Shown: positions 8,267-18,759, counted from the stretch's first letter. The stretch: DNA of 42,078 nucleotides from Rhizobium sp. Root483D2 (GCF_001426685.1 NZ_LMFB01000031.1:1-42078); one strand, 5' to 3'. Notes: generated by a model not told the origin, from the letters alone. Translations and numbers: made by a program.

Positions 8267-10915
8267 ATGCGGACAGATACGGGCGAGATCATTCATCTGG
8301 AAGACTACCGGCCGACGGATTTCGTCCTCGAAAGGGTGGATCTCACCTTTGAACTCGACCCGACCGAAACCAAGGTCGAAGCCCGCCTGATCTTCCATCG
8401 CCGCGAGGGCGTGAGCGCGGATGCGTCGCTGGTTCTGGACGGCGATGAACTGAAGATGACCGGCCTTCTGCTTGACCAGGAAGAGATTCCGGCCGGACAT
8501 TACGATGCGGCGGAACACACGCTGACGATCCGCAACCTGCCGGAATCAGCCCCCTTCGAGGTGACGATCACCACCGAGATCAATCCGGAGGCCAACACGA
8601 CGCTAATGGGCCTTTACCGGACCAGCAATGTCTACTGCACGCAGTGCGAGGCCGAAGGCTTCCGCCGCATCACCTATTTCCCCGATCGTCCGGACGTGCT
8701 TGCCGTCTACACGGTCAACATCATTGCCGACAAGGCGACCGCACCGCTGCTTCTCTCCAACGGCAATTATCTTGGCGGCGCCGGCATGGGCGACGGCCGG
8801 CATTTTGCCGCCTGGTACGATCCGCATCCCAAGCCCAGCTACCTGTTTGCGCTCGTGGCCGGCGATCTCGGCGTCGTCGAAGACACGTTCACCACCGTAT
8901 CCGGCCGCGACGTCGCGCTGAAAATCTATGTTGAGCACGGCAAGGAGCCACGCGCCGCCTATGCCATGGATGCGCTGAAGCGCTCGATGACCTGGGACGA
9001 GGAACGGTTCGGCCGCGAATACGATCTGGATATCTTCATGATCGTCGCCGTCTCCGATTTCAACATGGGGGCCATGGAGAACAAGGGACTGAACGTCTTC
9101 AACGACAAGTACGTTCTGGCCGATCCGGAAACCGCGACCGATGCAGACTATGCCAATATCGAAGCGATCATCGCGCATGAATATTTCCACAACTGGACCG
9201 GCAACCGCATCACCTGCCGCGACTGGTTCCAACTGTGCCTGAAGGAAGGCCTGACGGTTTACCGTGATCACGAATTCTCGGCCGATCAGCGCTCGCGCAC
9301 CGTCAAGCGCATCGCCGAAGTCCGGCATCTGAAAGCCGAACAATTTCCGGAGGATGCCGGTCCGCTTGCGCACCCGGTCCGCCCGACGAAATTCCGCGAG
9401 ATCAACAATTTCTACACCACGACCGTCTACGAAAAGGGCTCCGAAGTCACCCGGATGATCGCCACGCTGCTGGGCGCCGATCTCTTCAAGCAGGGCATGG
9501 ATCTCTATTTCGACCGCCATGACGGGCAGGCCGTGACGATCGAGGATTTCGTTGCCTGTTTTGCCGAGGTGAGCAAGCGCGACCTCACCCAGTTTTCGCT
9601 CTGGTACCACCAGGCCGGTACGCCGCTGGTCAGCGTTTCGACGGCCTATGACGCCGCAAGGCAGACTTTGACGCTCTCGCTCGAGCAGATGGTGCCGCCG
9701 ACGCCGGGCCAGAATGCCAAGGAGCCGATGTATATTCCGCTGCGCATCGGGCTTCTGCTGGAGGATGGATCGGAGGCGAAGGTCGCCGCCGTGAGCGGTG
9801 CCGAAATGACCGGCGACGTGCTGCATCTGGTCGAACGCACGCAGACCGTCGTTCTCACCGGCATCGTCTCGCGCCCGGTTCTTTCGTTGAACCGTGGTTT
9901 CTCGGCGCCGATCAACCTGCATTTCGAGCAGACGAACGCCGATCGCGCCCATATTGCCAGGTACGAGAGCGACCTCTATGCCCGCTGGCAGGCCCTGAAC
10001 GACCTTGCCTTGCCCAATCTGGTCGCCGCTGCGGCCAGCGCCAAGGCAGGCGAGGCCGCGCAATGCGATGCGTCGCTGATCGACGCCCTGCTTGCGGCAG
10101 CCGCTGACGGTGATCTTGAGCCCGCCTTCAGGGCGCAGGCCCTGGCCTTGCCAAGCGAGGCCGATATTGCCCGCGAAATCGGCGGCAATAACGACCCTGA
10201 CGCTATCCATGCGGGGCGCCAGCAGATCATGGTGGCGATTGCCAAGGCGGGCCAGGCCATTTTCGAAAAGCTGGCAGACGAGATGGTGGTTACCGGGCCG
10301 TTCAGCCCGGATGCCGCCAGCGCCGGACGCCGGGCGCTGCGCAACACCGCCCTCTCCTATCTCGTCTATGCGGAAAACGACCCGGCCCGGGCCGTCGATG
10401 CGTTCAAGTCCGCCAACAATATGACGGATCTGAGCCAGGCGCTGACAATTCTGGCACACCGCTTTCCGGACGCGGCCGAAACGGCGGATGCGCTTGCGTC
10501 CTTCAAGACGCGCTTTGCCGGCAATGCGCTGGTGATCGACAAGTGGTTCACCATCCAGGCGACCATTCCGGGCGCTGCGGCTCTTGCCCGCGTTCAAGCC
10601 CTGATGGCCGATCCGCTCTTCAATGGATCCAACCCCAACCGGGTGCGCGCTCTTGTCGGCACGTTCGCGTTTTCCAACCCGACCGGCTTCAACCGCGCCG
10701 ATGGCGAAGGCTACCGGTTCCTCGCCCGCCAGATTCTCGGCATCGATCCGCGCAATCCGCAACTGGCTGCGCGTATCCTCACCTCGATGCGGTCCTGGCG
10801 CTCGCTCGAAAGCGGCCGTGCCGAAAAGGCCCGCAACGCCTTGCGCGAAATCTCGGGCGCACCAAAACTCTCCGCCGATGTCAGCGACATCGTCGAGCGC
10901 ATGCTCAAGGGGTAG
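8267..10915 (+). CDS. pepN: Aminopeptidase N (M1 zinc metallopeptidase)
   Basis: The 882-residue protein matches bacterial PepN, a cytoplasmic zinc aminopeptidase that trims N-terminal residues from peptides. The substrate-recognition motif GAMEN lies near residue 268 and the zinc-binding HEYFH near 304. The third zinc ligand glutamate is in KEGLTVYRDHEF near 326. The N-terminal beta domain, catalytic domain, Ig-like domain (about 440-540) and helical C-terminal domain are in the usual order and length (E. coli PepN is about 870). The ATG at 8267 follows AAGCGGGACAAACA. The gene is monocistronic with a strong terminator 22 bases after the stop. Confidence 0.95.
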   Translation: MRTDTGEIIHLEDYRPTDFVLERVDLTFELDPTETKVEARLIFHRREGVSADASLVLDGDELKMTGLLLDQEEIPAGHYDAAEHTLTIRNLPESAPFEVTITTEINPEANTTLMGLYRTSNVYCTQCEAEGFRRITYFPDRPDVLAVYTVNIIADKATAPLLLSNGNYLGGAGMGDGRHFAAWYDPHPKPSYLFALVAGDLGVVEDTFTTVSGRDVALKIYVEHGKEPRAAYAMDALKRSMTWDEERFGREYDLDIFMIVAVSDFNMGAMENKGLNVFNDKYVLADPETATDADYANIEAIIAHEYFHNWTGNRITCRDWFQLCLKEGLTVYRDHEFSADQRSRTVKRIAEVRHLKAEQFPEDAGPLAHPVRPTKFREINNFYTTTVYEKGSEVTRMIATLLGADLFKQGMDLYFDRHDGQAVTIEDFVACFAEVSKRDLTQFSLWYHQAGTPLVSVSTAYDAARQTLTLSLEQMVPPTPGQNAKEPMYIPLRIGLLLEDGSEAKVAAVSGAEMTGDVLHLVERTQTVVLTGIVSRPVLSLNRGFSAPINLHFEQTNADRAHIARYESDLYARWQALNDLALPNLVAAAASAKAGEAAQCDASLIDALLAAAADGDLEPAFRAQALALPSEADIAREIGGNNDPDAIHAGRQQIMVAIAKAGQAIFEKLADEMVVTGPFSPDAASAGRRALRNTALSYLVYAENDPARAVDAFKSANNMTDLSQALTILAHRFPDAAETADALASFKTRFAGNALVIDKWFTIQATIPGAAALARVQALMADPLFNGSNPNRVRALVGTFAFSNPTGFNRADGEGYRFLARQILGIDPRNPQLAARILTSMRSWRSLESGRAEKARNALREISGAPKLSADVSDIVERMLKG

Positions 10916-10937
10916 AAAACACTCGGTATTGCTTCGA

Positions 10938-10963
10938 AACCCCGCAGCCTGCGGGGTTTTTCG
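10938..10963 (+). terminator. Rho-independent terminator after pepN
   Basis: AACCCCGCAGCCTGCGGGGTT forms a tight stem with a short loop followed by a run of T. It begins 22 bases after the pepN stop codon. Confidence 0.85.
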
Positions 10964-11120
10964 TTTGCGCGTAAGGCAGCAACGCCAATAGTGCAATTTT
11001 CCCATGACGATAAATGGTTAACGAAGTTTTACTTTTCCCTCTGGACAAGGCGAATCACAATTGATTCATTGGGTCAGGTTTGGGCGAGCGGCGCACCGAA
11101 TCACATGAGGGTTTACAGAT

Positions 11121-13460
11121 TTGACGAAGATGGCGGAAGCGCAGCGGGGACGCGCAGCCGGTGAGCGGTTGCGTCCCAGATTTCCAGGCTTTTCGAGGCT
11201 GGAACGGGACGTTATCCAGCACGCACGGATTTTTACCGAGCCGGCAGTGCGCCGTCTTGCCGGTGCCGAACCCTTGCTGAAGCGCTCGATCCCGATCCTG
11301 ATCACCGCATTTCTTCTCGTCGTCGCCATTTCCCGCATCAGCGGCATCATGGTCGAATATGCGCGCATGGAGACGAGCGCGCGGCAGGTCACCGTGCTCG
11401 CTGCCGCCACCGCCAGCGCTGCCCTGCAGGAAAACGGGGTCGCTCTGTTCGACAAAGCTCAGAAATGGGATGTCGAGCAGCGGCTGAACGCATTTCTTCC
11501 AACCGACATGCTCGAATCCGGCGCCTTTGTGCTGACGGTGCGCAATGATGGGCGGATTTTCGCCAGTTCGCCTGATGGCGCTGTCTATACCGGCCGCACG
11601 CTCAACGCCGTGGCGCCCGAAGTCGCTGCTTTTCAGTATTTCGGTGAACACTCGGCCGTGCTCAAGACCTTCATCGGCGGCACGGAACACATTGTCGCGC
11701 TGATGCAGGTTCCCGGCGGTGCGGGTACCTTGCTCGTGGCGACGCCGCTCGCAGGCATCCAGAAAATGTGGCGTGACGAGGTTTCTCTGAACGTCACCTT
11801 GTTTGCCGGGATCTCGGCGATCCTGCTGATCGTTCTCTATGCCTATTACATCCAGGCCAAACGCGCCCGTGACGCCGACCAGATTTTTGCCGAATCCAAT
11901 CTGCGCGTCGAGACGGCGCTGTCGCGCGGGCGCTGCGGCCTTTGGGATTTCGACATGCCGAACCGCCGGCTTTTCTGGTCGCGGTCGATGTACGAGATGC
12001 TCGGCATGCCGCCGCAGAGCAACGTCCTATCCTTTGGCGACGCTGCACGGCTGATGCACCCGGATGACGGCAGCATCTACAAGGTCGCCCGCACCATCGC
12101 CAAGGGCGACGCCCGCCAGATCGACCAGATCTTCCGCATGCGTCATGCCGACGGCCACTATGTCTGGATGCGCGCGCGTGCGCAGGTGATCCGCACGGCG
12201 TCCGGCCGCGTGCACCTGATCGGCATCGCCATGGATGTCACCGAGCAGCACCGTCTGGCGCAGCGCTATGCCGAAGCAGACCAGCGACTGGCCGACGCGA
12301 TCGAATGCACGTCCGAGGCCTTCGTGCTCTGGGATAAGAACGACCGGCTGGTCATGTGCAACACCCACTATCAGCAGGCCTATAAGCTGCCCGACCGGGT
12401 GCTGGTTGCCGGCACGGAACGCTCCGTGGTCAATTCTGCTGCCGCCCGTCCGATCATCGAACGGCGCATTGCCGACCCCGACCGGTCCAATCAATCGCAG
12501 ACATCTGAGGTTCAGCTTTCCGACCAGCGCTGGCTGCAAATCAACGACCGGCGAACCCGCGATGGCGGTCTCGTGTCGGTCGGCACGGACATCACGCTCT
12601 TGAAACGGCACCAGGTGCGCCTGCGCGAATCCGAGCGGCGCCTGATGGCGACCATCGGTGACCTCTCGACCTCACGCATCACGCTGGAACGCCAGAAAGC
12701 CGAACTCTCCGTCGCCAATGCCAACTACCAGGCCGAAAAGGAACGCGCGGAAGCGGCCAACCGGGCAAAGTCCGAATTTCTCGCCAATATGTCGCACGAA
12801 TTGCGCACACCGCTGAATGCCATTCTCGGCTTCTCGGAAATCCTGCAAAACCAGATGTTCGGGCCGCTCGGCTCGGAAAAATACGACGAATATTCCCACG
12901 ATATCCACGACAGCGGCAAACATCTGCTCAATGTCATCAACGATATCCTCGACATGTCGAAGATCGAGGCCGGGCAGATGAAGATCAACCGGGAAACCAT
13001 CGATCTTGCCCCCCTGATCGAAGAAACCCTGCGCTTCACCACCATTCCGGCACAGCAGAAGAACATCTGCGTCGATCAGCAGATTTCCTCCGGCCTGACG
13101 ATCACAGCCGACCGCCGCGCCATGAAGCAGGTGCTGTTGAACCTGTTGTCGAACGCGGTCAAGTTTACCAATGAGGGCGGCAAGATATCGCTGCGGGCCC
13201 GCAAGGTCGCCGGCGCGGTGACGCTGACCATCGCCGATACCGGCATCGGCATCCCGCGTCTTGCCCTGGAAAAGATCGGCCAGCCGTTTGAACAGGTCCA
13301 AAGCCAGTATGCCAAGAGCAAGGGCGGCTCGGGCCTTGGTCTTGCCATCTCGAGGTCGCTGACCAACCTGCATGGCGGCGCGATGAAGATCCATTCCCAG
13401 GAAAATGTCGGCACGATCATTTCGCTGCGCATACCCGACACGTCGCCACGCGCGCTTTAA
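11121..13460 (+). CDS. pleC: PleC-like PAS-domain sensor histidine kinase
   Basis: The 779-residue protein has a cytoplasmic N-terminus, transmembrane helix at about 56-73, a periplasmic domain, a second helix at about 223-243, two PAS domains (about 265-380 and 390-500), a HisKA domain with MSHELRTPLNA (His near 558), and an HATPase domain with N, G1 and G2 boxes. The DHp region (ILGFSEILQNQMFGPLG) is typical of the PleC/DivJ/PdhS group, whose members act on the single-domain regulator DivK and so on CtrA-controlled cell division. Position beside glnE fits the rhizobial pleC locus as I recall it. Start TTG 11121 gives MTKMAE; ATG 11130 is an equally good choice. There is no receiver domain, so it is not a hybrid kinase. 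Kinase identity is secure; pleC is likely but not proven. Confidence 0.75.
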   Translation: MTKMAEAQRGRAAGERLRPRFPGFSRLERDVIQHARIFTEPAVRRLAGAEPLLKRSIPILITAFLLVVAISRISGIMVEYARMETSARQVTVLAAATASAALQENGVALFDKAQKWDVEQRLNAFLPTDMLESGAFVLTVRNDGRIFASSPDGAVYTGRTLNAVAPEVAAFQYFGEHSAVLKTFIGGTEHIVALMQVPGGAGTLLVATPLAGIQKMWRDEVSLNVTLFAGISAILLIVLYAYYIQAKRARDADQIFAESNLRVETALSRGRCGLWDFDMPNRRLFWSRSMYEMLGMPPQSNVLSFGDAARLMHPDDGSIYKVARTIAKGDARQIDQIFRMRHADGHYVWMRARAQVIRTASGRVHLIGIAMDVTEQHRLAQRYAEADQRLADAIECTSEAFVLWDKNDRLVMCNTHYQQAYKLPDRVLVAGTERSVVNSAAARPIIERRIADPDRSNQSQTSEVQLSDQRWLQINDRRTRDGGLVSVGTDITLLKRHQVRLRESERRLMATIGDLSTSRITLERQKAELSVANANYQAEKERAEAANRAKSEFLANMSHELRTPLNAILGFSEILQNQMFGPLGSEKYDEYSHDIHDSGKHLLNVINDILDMSKIEAGQMKINRETIDLAPLIEETLRFTTIPAQQKNICVDQQISSGLTITADRRAMKQVLLNLLSNAVKFTNEGGKISLRARKVAGAVTLTIADTGIGIPRLALEKIGQPFEQVQSQYAKSKGGSGLGLAISRSLTNLHGGAMKIHSQENVGTIISLRIPDTSPRAL

Positions 13461-13467
13461 CAGACCA

Positions 13468-13481
13468 GGGCCATCCGGCCC
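13468..13481. terminator. Possible bidirectional terminator between convergent genes
   Basis: GGGCC-ATCC-GGCCC forms a 5-base stem in the 37-base gap between the converging pleC-like and glnE stops. There is no clear T-run, so this is weak. Confidence 0.3.
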
Positions 13482-13497
13482 CGGCCACGCGTTTACA

Positions 13498-16452
13498 TCA
13501 CGGCTTGACGGTCGCCTGAAAGATCCGGCGCACGGCCTTGGACTTCAGCCGGATATCGGCCTCCAGCACCTTGATGTCAGGTGCATCCCCCGCCCGGCAC
13601 AAAAGCTCGACCAGCCCGGCCGGGGCGTCCTTCAGCTCCAGATCCCCTTCGATGCACAATCGCACGATCTGCGAGAGATCGGTGAACAGCACCAGCGCCT
13701 CCTGCACGGCATCGAGATCAGCCGGAGCCATCAAATCAGGACCAAGCAGCGAAAGGACATCCGCCGTGGATGTGCCGCTGCGTGGAGCGGCAAACCCACG
13801 CGCCGGGGCGATCAGGGCCAGATATTGCGCAATGAATTCGATATCGACCAGCCCGCCGGGGATCAACTTGAAATCCCAGACGTCGTTTGGCGGCTTTTCC
13901 TTGTCGATCAGCCCGCGCATCTCAGCGACATCGGCGGTGACCTTTGCAACATCGCGGCGCTCGCCCAGCACTTCACTGAAAATCGTGCCGACTTCCGCCA
14001 TCAGGCTTTCCTCGCCGCACAGCGCGCGTGCGCGCGTCAGCGCCATATGCTCCCAGGTCCAGGCTTCCTCGCGCTGATACTTGGCAAAGGCGTTGATCCG
14101 TGTGGCGACAGGTCCCTTGTTGCCGGAGGGGCGCAGCCGCATATCGACCTCGTACAGCACGCCTTCGGCTGTGGGCGCAGACAGTGCCGCGATCAGCCTC
14201 TGGGTGACGCGGGTGAAATAGCGGATGGAATCGAGCGGCTTGGCGCCGTCTGAATCGCCCTTCTCGTCATCGTAATCGTAGAGCAGGATGATATCGACAT
14301 CCGAGCCGGCCGTCAGTTCGTGACTGCCAAGCTTTCCCATGCCGATAACGGCCACCCGGCCGCCCGGAAACTTGCCATGCGCGGTCTCAACCTCGTGCAG
14401 GACAGCATCGAGGGCGGCGGTGATGATCAGGTCGGCCAGATCGGTAAACGCATGCCCCGCCTGCGCGCCGGTGATCACCCCGGTGAGCAGCCTGATCCCG
14501 ATCAGGAAGCGCTGCTCGGATGCGATGATCCGCAACCGGTCTAGGATCTCCTCATAGTGCCGGGCGGTCGCGAGAAATCCTTTGATCCGCTCGGCCAGAT
14601 AGTCCCGCGTCGGCAATTCGGCGAGAAGCCTTGGATCGAGCATGCCGTCGAACACATGCGGCTTGCTGGCAATGATGTCGGCCAGCCGTGGCGCGGAAGA
14701 CATGATGTTGACGATGAGGGACAGCAGTCCAGGATTGTTGCCGAGCAGGGAAAACAGCTGGATGCCGGCAGGCAGGCCCGCAATGAAGTGGTCGAAGCGC
14801 AACAGGGCTTCGTCGGCGCGCTTGTTTTGCCCGAAGACGCGCAGGAGTTCCGGCGTCAGCTCCGTCAGCCGCTCGCGCGCTTCCACCGATTGTGTCGCCC
14901 GGTAGCGGCCGTAGTGCCAGGTCCGGATGGTGCGGGACACATCCTGCGGCCGCTCGAACCCGAGCTTCTTCAAGGTTTCCAGCGTATCGGGATCGTCCCT
15001 CTGCCCGGTAAAGACCAGGTTTCCGGTTTCGGTCGAAAGCTTTGCCTCCTGTTCGAACAGTTGCGCATAACGCCGCTCCACCGTCTTCAGCACCCGCGAC
15101 AATTCGGTTGAAAACGCAGCAACATCCGCGAAGCCCATCATATAGGCGATGCGTTTCAATTCCGCGTCTGTCGTGGGCAGAACATGCGTCTGCTCGTCGC
15201 GCACCATCTGGACCCTGTGCTCGACGTCGCGCAGGAACCAATAGGCGGAAATCAGTTCCTCGGCGGTTGTGGTATCGATCCAGTTGGCCCGCGCCAAGCC
15301 TTGCAGCATCGGCTCGGTAGCGCGCAGACGCAGTTCCTGCATCCGCCCGCCGGCAATCAGCTGCTGGGTCTGGACAAAGAATTCGATTTCCCGGATCCCA
15401 CCCCGGCCCAGCTTGATATTATGGCCTTTGACCGCGATCTCGCCGTGCCCCTTATGAGCATGGATCTGGCGCTTGATCGAATGAATATCGGCAATCGCGG
15501 CATAGTCGAGATATTTGCGGAACATGAACGGGGTGAGTTCCCGCAGGAACGCCTCGCCCGCCTCGATGTCCCCCGCCACCGGACGCGCCTTGATGAACGC
15601 CGCCCTCTCCCAGTTCTGGCCGCGGCTTTCATAATACAGCATGGCCGCCTCAACCGGGATGGCGAGCGGCGTTGCACCGGGATCGGGGCGCAAGCGCAGG
15701 TCCGTGCGAAAGACATAGCCGTCACCGCTGCGCTCCTGCAGGATGCGGATCAGCCGGCGCAGCAGCCGCGCAAAGGTTTCCGGCGCGTCGTCAGGGCTGG
15801 TGATCAGGCGCGCCTGCGGCTCGTAAAACACCACCAGATCGATATCCGAGGAATAATTCAGCTCGAACGCACCGAGCTTGCCCATGCCGAGAACGACGAC
15901 GCCCGACTGGTCACTCGGATGCGCGACATCGGCGACATGGAGCTTGCCGGCATCATGCGCGCTCAACAGCAGATGGTCGATGGCGGCAGACACGGCAGCC
16001 CCGGCAAACTCGCTCAACCACCGCGTCGTCTCGCGCGCATCGAAAACACGCGCCAGATCGGCAAGCGCGATTGCAAAGGCGATATCGCGCTTGGCCTGCC
16101 GCAACCGCGTCATGATCTCGGCATCGGTGAGTGCCTTGCCGGTATCGGCACCCTTCCAGGCGTCGCGGGCCTGATGAATGCAGGCTTGCAGATAGGGAAT
16201 CAGAGGACGGCCGAGAGCCTGGACCAGGACCTGCGGATGGGAAACAGCCGTGTCGCGCAGATAAGGCGAGAGCGATAATGCCACAACGACAAAGTCCTTG
16301 AGCGGCGTTTCGCTGGCCAGAAGAGCGGCAATGTCGGGATGGCTCTTGGCGATATCCTTGAGGCTGGAGAGCACGGACTTGGCGTCCGTCTGGCTCATCG
16401 GCCGCAGCGCGCATGTGGCGATATCCGATAACCGCCGCGTATCCGTTTGCAT
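13498..16452 (-). CDS. glnE: Bifunctional glutamine synthetase adenylyltransferase/adenylyl-removing enzyme
   Basis: The 984-residue protein is GlnE, which attaches AMP to glutamine synthetase when nitrogen is plentiful and removes it under nitrogen limitation, under control of PII. It has two nucleotidyltransferase domains, each with the family signature: GMGKLGAFELNYSSDIDLV near residues 192-212 (N-terminal, deadenylylating) and GMGKLGSHELTAGSDVDII near 700-720 (C-terminal, adenylylating). Each is followed by the helical PII-responsive linker type. Length agrees with the family (E. coli 946). Start ATG 16452 is preceded by GGAGAGACCACG. It converges with the pleC-like gene and lies 45 bases past the sensor kinase stop in the minus-strand series, so it may share that transcript. 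Confidence 0.95.
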   Translation of the reverse strand: MQTDTRRLSDIATCALRPMSQTDAKSVLSSLKDIAKSHPDIAALLASETPLKDFVVVALSLSPYLRDTAVSHPQVLVQALGRPLIPYLQACIHQARDAWKGADTGKALTDAEIMTRLRQAKRDIAFAIALADLARVFDARETTRWLSEFAGAAVSAAIDHLLLSAHDAGKLHVADVAHPSDQSGVVVLGMGKLGAFELNYSSDIDLVVFYEPQARLITSPDDAPETFARLLRRLIRILQERSGDGYVFRTDLRLRPDPGATPLAIPVEAAMLYYESRGQNWERAAFIKARPVAGDIEAGEAFLRELTPFMFRKYLDYAAIADIHSIKRQIHAHKGHGEIAVKGHNIKLGRGGIREIEFFVQTQQLIAGGRMQELRLRATEPMLQGLARANWIDTTTAEELISAYWFLRDVEHRVQMVRDEQTHVLPTTDAELKRIAYMMGFADVAAFSTELSRVLKTVERRYAQLFEQEAKLSTETGNLVFTGQRDDPDTLETLKKLGFERPQDVSRTIRTWHYGRYRATQSVEARERLTELTPELLRVFGQNKRADEALLRFDHFIAGLPAGIQLFSLLGNNPGLLSLIVNIMSSAPRLADIIASKPHVFDGMLDPRLLAELPTRDYLAERIKGFLATARHYEEILDRLRIIASEQRFLIGIRLLTGVITGAQAGHAFTDLADLIITAALDAVLHEVETAHGKFPGGRVAVIGMGKLGSHELTAGSDVDIILLYDYDDEKGDSDGAKPLDSIRYFTRVTQRLIAALSAPTAEGVLYEVDMRLRPSGNKGPVATRINAFAKYQREEAWTWEHMALTRARALCGEESLMAEVGTIFSEVLGERRDVAKVTADVAEMRGLIDKEKPPNDVWDFKLIPGGLVDIEFIAQYLALIAPARGFAAPRSGTSTADVLSLLGPDLMAPADLDAVQEALVLFTDLSQIVRLCIEGDLELKDAPAGLVELLCRAGDAPDIKVLEADIRLKSKAVRRIFQATVKP

Positions 16453-16497
16453 CGTGGTCTCTCCCAGCCGCTCCCGATTTCGGCTGCCCTATGCCTA

Positions 16498-17907
16498 TCA
16501 GGCCGAGCGCAACGGGAAAACCATGCTGGCTGTCAAACCACGATTGTTTTCAGCGTCCGGAACGGTATCGCTGAGTTCGAGCGAGCCCTGATGCATTTCC
16601 ATCACCGCTTCGACAAGCGAGAGACCGAGCCCCGTTCCCGGCTTGCTGCGGCTTTCATCCAGCCGCACGAAACGCTCCACCACGGTCTCGCGCTTTCCGG
16701 CGGGCACGCCTGGGCCATGATCCGCGACAGACAGGACCATCGCGCCATCGCGTTTTGAGAGGCTGACCTTGATCAGCGGATTTTCGCCGCCGTCGGAATA
16801 TTTGATGGCATTGTCGATCAGGTTGCCAAGCGCCTGCCCGATCAGTTCCCGATTGCCGGAAATATGAATATCGGCAGGCACATCAGCCTCCAGCTTCAAC
16901 GCCTGCTCATCCGCCACCGGCTCATAGAGTTCTACGCAATCGGCCACGCTTTGCGACAGATTGACATCGCTCATCTCTGCGGCCGCAGCACCGGCTTCGA
17001 CGCGCGAGATCATCAGGAGCGCATTGAAGGTGCGGATCAACTGGTCGGATTCGCCGATGATCTCTTCCAGCGAGGCGCGATAACCGGAATTGGTCGCCTT
17101 ATGGGCAAGGGCCGCTTCGGCCTTGTTGCGCAGACGCGTCAGCGGCGTTTTCAAATCATGGGCGATATTGTCGGAAACCTGCCGCAAGCCCTCGTTCAGC
17201 TTCTCGATCCGCCCCAGCATCGCATTCAGCGATTCCGACAACCGGTCGAATTCATCGCCGGAGCCGCTCATCGGCAAGCGCTGGGAAAGATCGCCCGCCA
17301 TGATCCGCGTGCTCGCATCCGACATGCGGTCGATCCGTTTCAGCGCATTGCGGCCGATGGCAAACCAGATGATCAGGGCACCAATGCCCATGATTCCAAG
17401 CGCCACCACCAAAGCCTGCCGGACCAGCACCCGAAACTTCTCAGGCTCCTGCAGGTCGCGGCCGACCAGAATGCGCAGGCCGTTGTCGAGCACCAGCACA
17501 TGCGCCAGCGCCACATGGCTTTCCTTGCGGGTTTCGTCGGTATAGCGCTGATAGCGGAAGGCCTCGCCCGTCCAGCCCTCCTTGTCCAGAAGTCCGGGCT
17601 GCAGCGAGGCGACATTGCCGGCCAGGATTTCCCCGGTCGGCCCGGCGATGACGTAGAGATTGGCGCCGGGCTGACGTGCCCGCCGCTCCAGCGTTCGCAG
17701 CAATCCGTTGACGCCGCCACGGCCGTAGATCTGCTCGATCTGCGAAACTTCAGCCGCCACCGAATCCTTCGTCTGCTGTTCCAGGAGCCGCTGCGACATG
17801 GCCGTGACGTAAAACACCAGAAAGGCGGCGCAGAGCGAAAACAGCAGGAGGTAAAGCGCCGACAGGCGAACGGCCGTGGTGCGGAAGAGGACACTCAACC
17901 TGCTCAT
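16498..17907 (-). CDS. Two-component sensor histidine kinase
   Basis: This 469-residue membrane kinase has two transmembrane helices (about 13-36 and 165-187) around a periplasmic sensor of roughly 125 residues. HAMP (about 190-240), HisKA with NIAHDLKTPLTRL (His near 249), and HATPase with NLIDNAIKYS, DHGPGVP and GTGLGLSLV follow. Its start overlaps the response-regulator stop by four bases, so the pair is translationally coupled. It lies downstream of degP and the cytochrome c maturation genes, a grouping conserved in rhizobia, and may sense envelope stress. That role is inferred from position only. Intact and of normal length. Confidence 0.9.
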   Translation of the reverse strand: MSRLSVLFRTTAVRLSALYLLLFSLCAAFLVFYVTAMSQRLLEQQTKDSVAAEVSQIEQIYGRGGVNGLLRTLERRARQPGANLYVIAGPTGEILAGNVASLQPGLLDKEGWTGEAFRYQRYTDETRKESHVALAHVLVLDNGLRILVGRDLQEPEKFRVLVRQALVVALGIMGIGALIIWFAIGRNALKRIDRMSDASTRIMAGDLSQRLPMSGSGDEFDRLSESLNAMLGRIEKLNEGLRQVSDNIAHDLKTPLTRLRNKAEAALAHKATNSGYRASLEEIIGESDQLIRTFNALLMISRVEAGAAAAEMSDVNLSQSVADCVELYEPVADEQALKLEADVPADIHISGNRELIGQALGNLIDNAIKYSDGGENPLIKVSLSKRDGAMVLSVADHGPGVPAGKRETVVERFVRLDESRSKPGTGLGLSLVEAVMEMHQGSLELSDTVPDAENNRGLTASMVFPLRSA

Positions 17908-18593
17908 GCGTCGGTGCGTCCGTCTTCCTTGATCATGTAACCGGCGCCACGCACGGTGCGCAGCAGAGGTTGGTCGAAATCCTTTTCGATCTTGGCGCGC
18001 AGCCGCGACACATGCACGTCGATGACATTGGTCTGCGGATCGAAATGATAATCCCAGACGTTTTCCAAGAGCATGGTGCGCGTCACCACCTGCCCGGCAT
18101 TCTTCATCAGATATTCCAGCAGCCGGAATTCGCGCGGCTGCAGCAAGAGCTCGCGGCCTTGGCGGCGCACCGTATGCGACAACCGGTCGAGCTCCAGGTC
18201 GCCGACGCGGTAGACCATGTCCTGCTCGGGCGCCCCCTTACGGCGGCCAAGCACCTCGACACGGGCCAGAAGCTCGTTGAAGGCATAGGGCTTTGGCAGA
18301 TAATCGTCGCCACCGGCGCGCAATCCCGTGACCCGGTCATCGACCTGGCCGAGTGCGGAGAGGATAAGCACCGGGGTGTGGATACCCTTGCGGCGCAGCT
18401 CCGAGATTACCGACAGCCCGTCGCGGCGCGGCAGCATCCGGTCGATCACCAGCACGTCATAGCTGTTCTCGCTCGCCATGAACAAGCCGCTCTCGCCGTC
18501 GCTCGCATGGTCGGAGACGATGCCCGCCTCGCGAAAGGCCTTGGCCAGATAGGCGGCGGCTTCGAGGTCATCTTCAATAATCAGAATCTTCAT
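17904..18593 (-). CDS. OmpR/PhoB-family response regulator
   Basis: The 229-residue regulator has a receiver domain with acidic pocket EDD (8-9) and phospho-acceptor Asp51 (VLVIDRMLP), Lys in LPKPYAF, and a winged-helix DNA-binding domain (about 130-225) with PREFRLLEYLMKN and NVIDVHVSRLRAKI. It pairs with the kinase that begins within its stop codon. ATG 18593 gives the usual MKILIIEDD start; ATG 18605 would add four residues. degP ends 166 bases upstream on the same strand. Target genes are not known from sequence. Confidence 0.9.
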   Translation of the reverse strand: MKILIIEDDLEAAAYLAKAFREAGIVSDHASDGESGLFMASENSYDVLVIDRMLPRRDGLSVISELRRKGIHTPVLILSALGQVDDRVTGLRAGGDDYLPKPYAFNELLARVEVLGRRKGAPEQDMVYRVGDLELDRLSHTVRRQGRELLLQPREFRLLEYLMKNAGQVVTRTMLLENVWDYHFDPQTNVIDVHVSRLRAKIEKDFDQPLLRTVRGAGYMIKEDGRTDA

Positions 18594-18759
18594 ACGCGTG
18601 ACCATAGTCCCTGACCTGTCTCTTCCACAACCGGTTTGCCTTTGGGAAATCACACCTGCCTGCCCGGTTGCGCAGATAAGCCATGCCCTGAAACGCCAGA
18701 CGCCGCGAAACCTGGGGAAGGTCCGCGGCGCCCGGCAGCTGGAGCTGCGTCAGCCCTTG

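Noticed and set aside
8603..11005. 800-codon minus-strand frame opposite pepN
   Set aside because: It is the antisense shadow of pepN, whose catalytic motifs are certain.
15184..16278. 364-codon plus-strand frame opposite glnE
   Set aside because: It is an antisense shadow without motifs; GlnE signatures are clear on the other strand.
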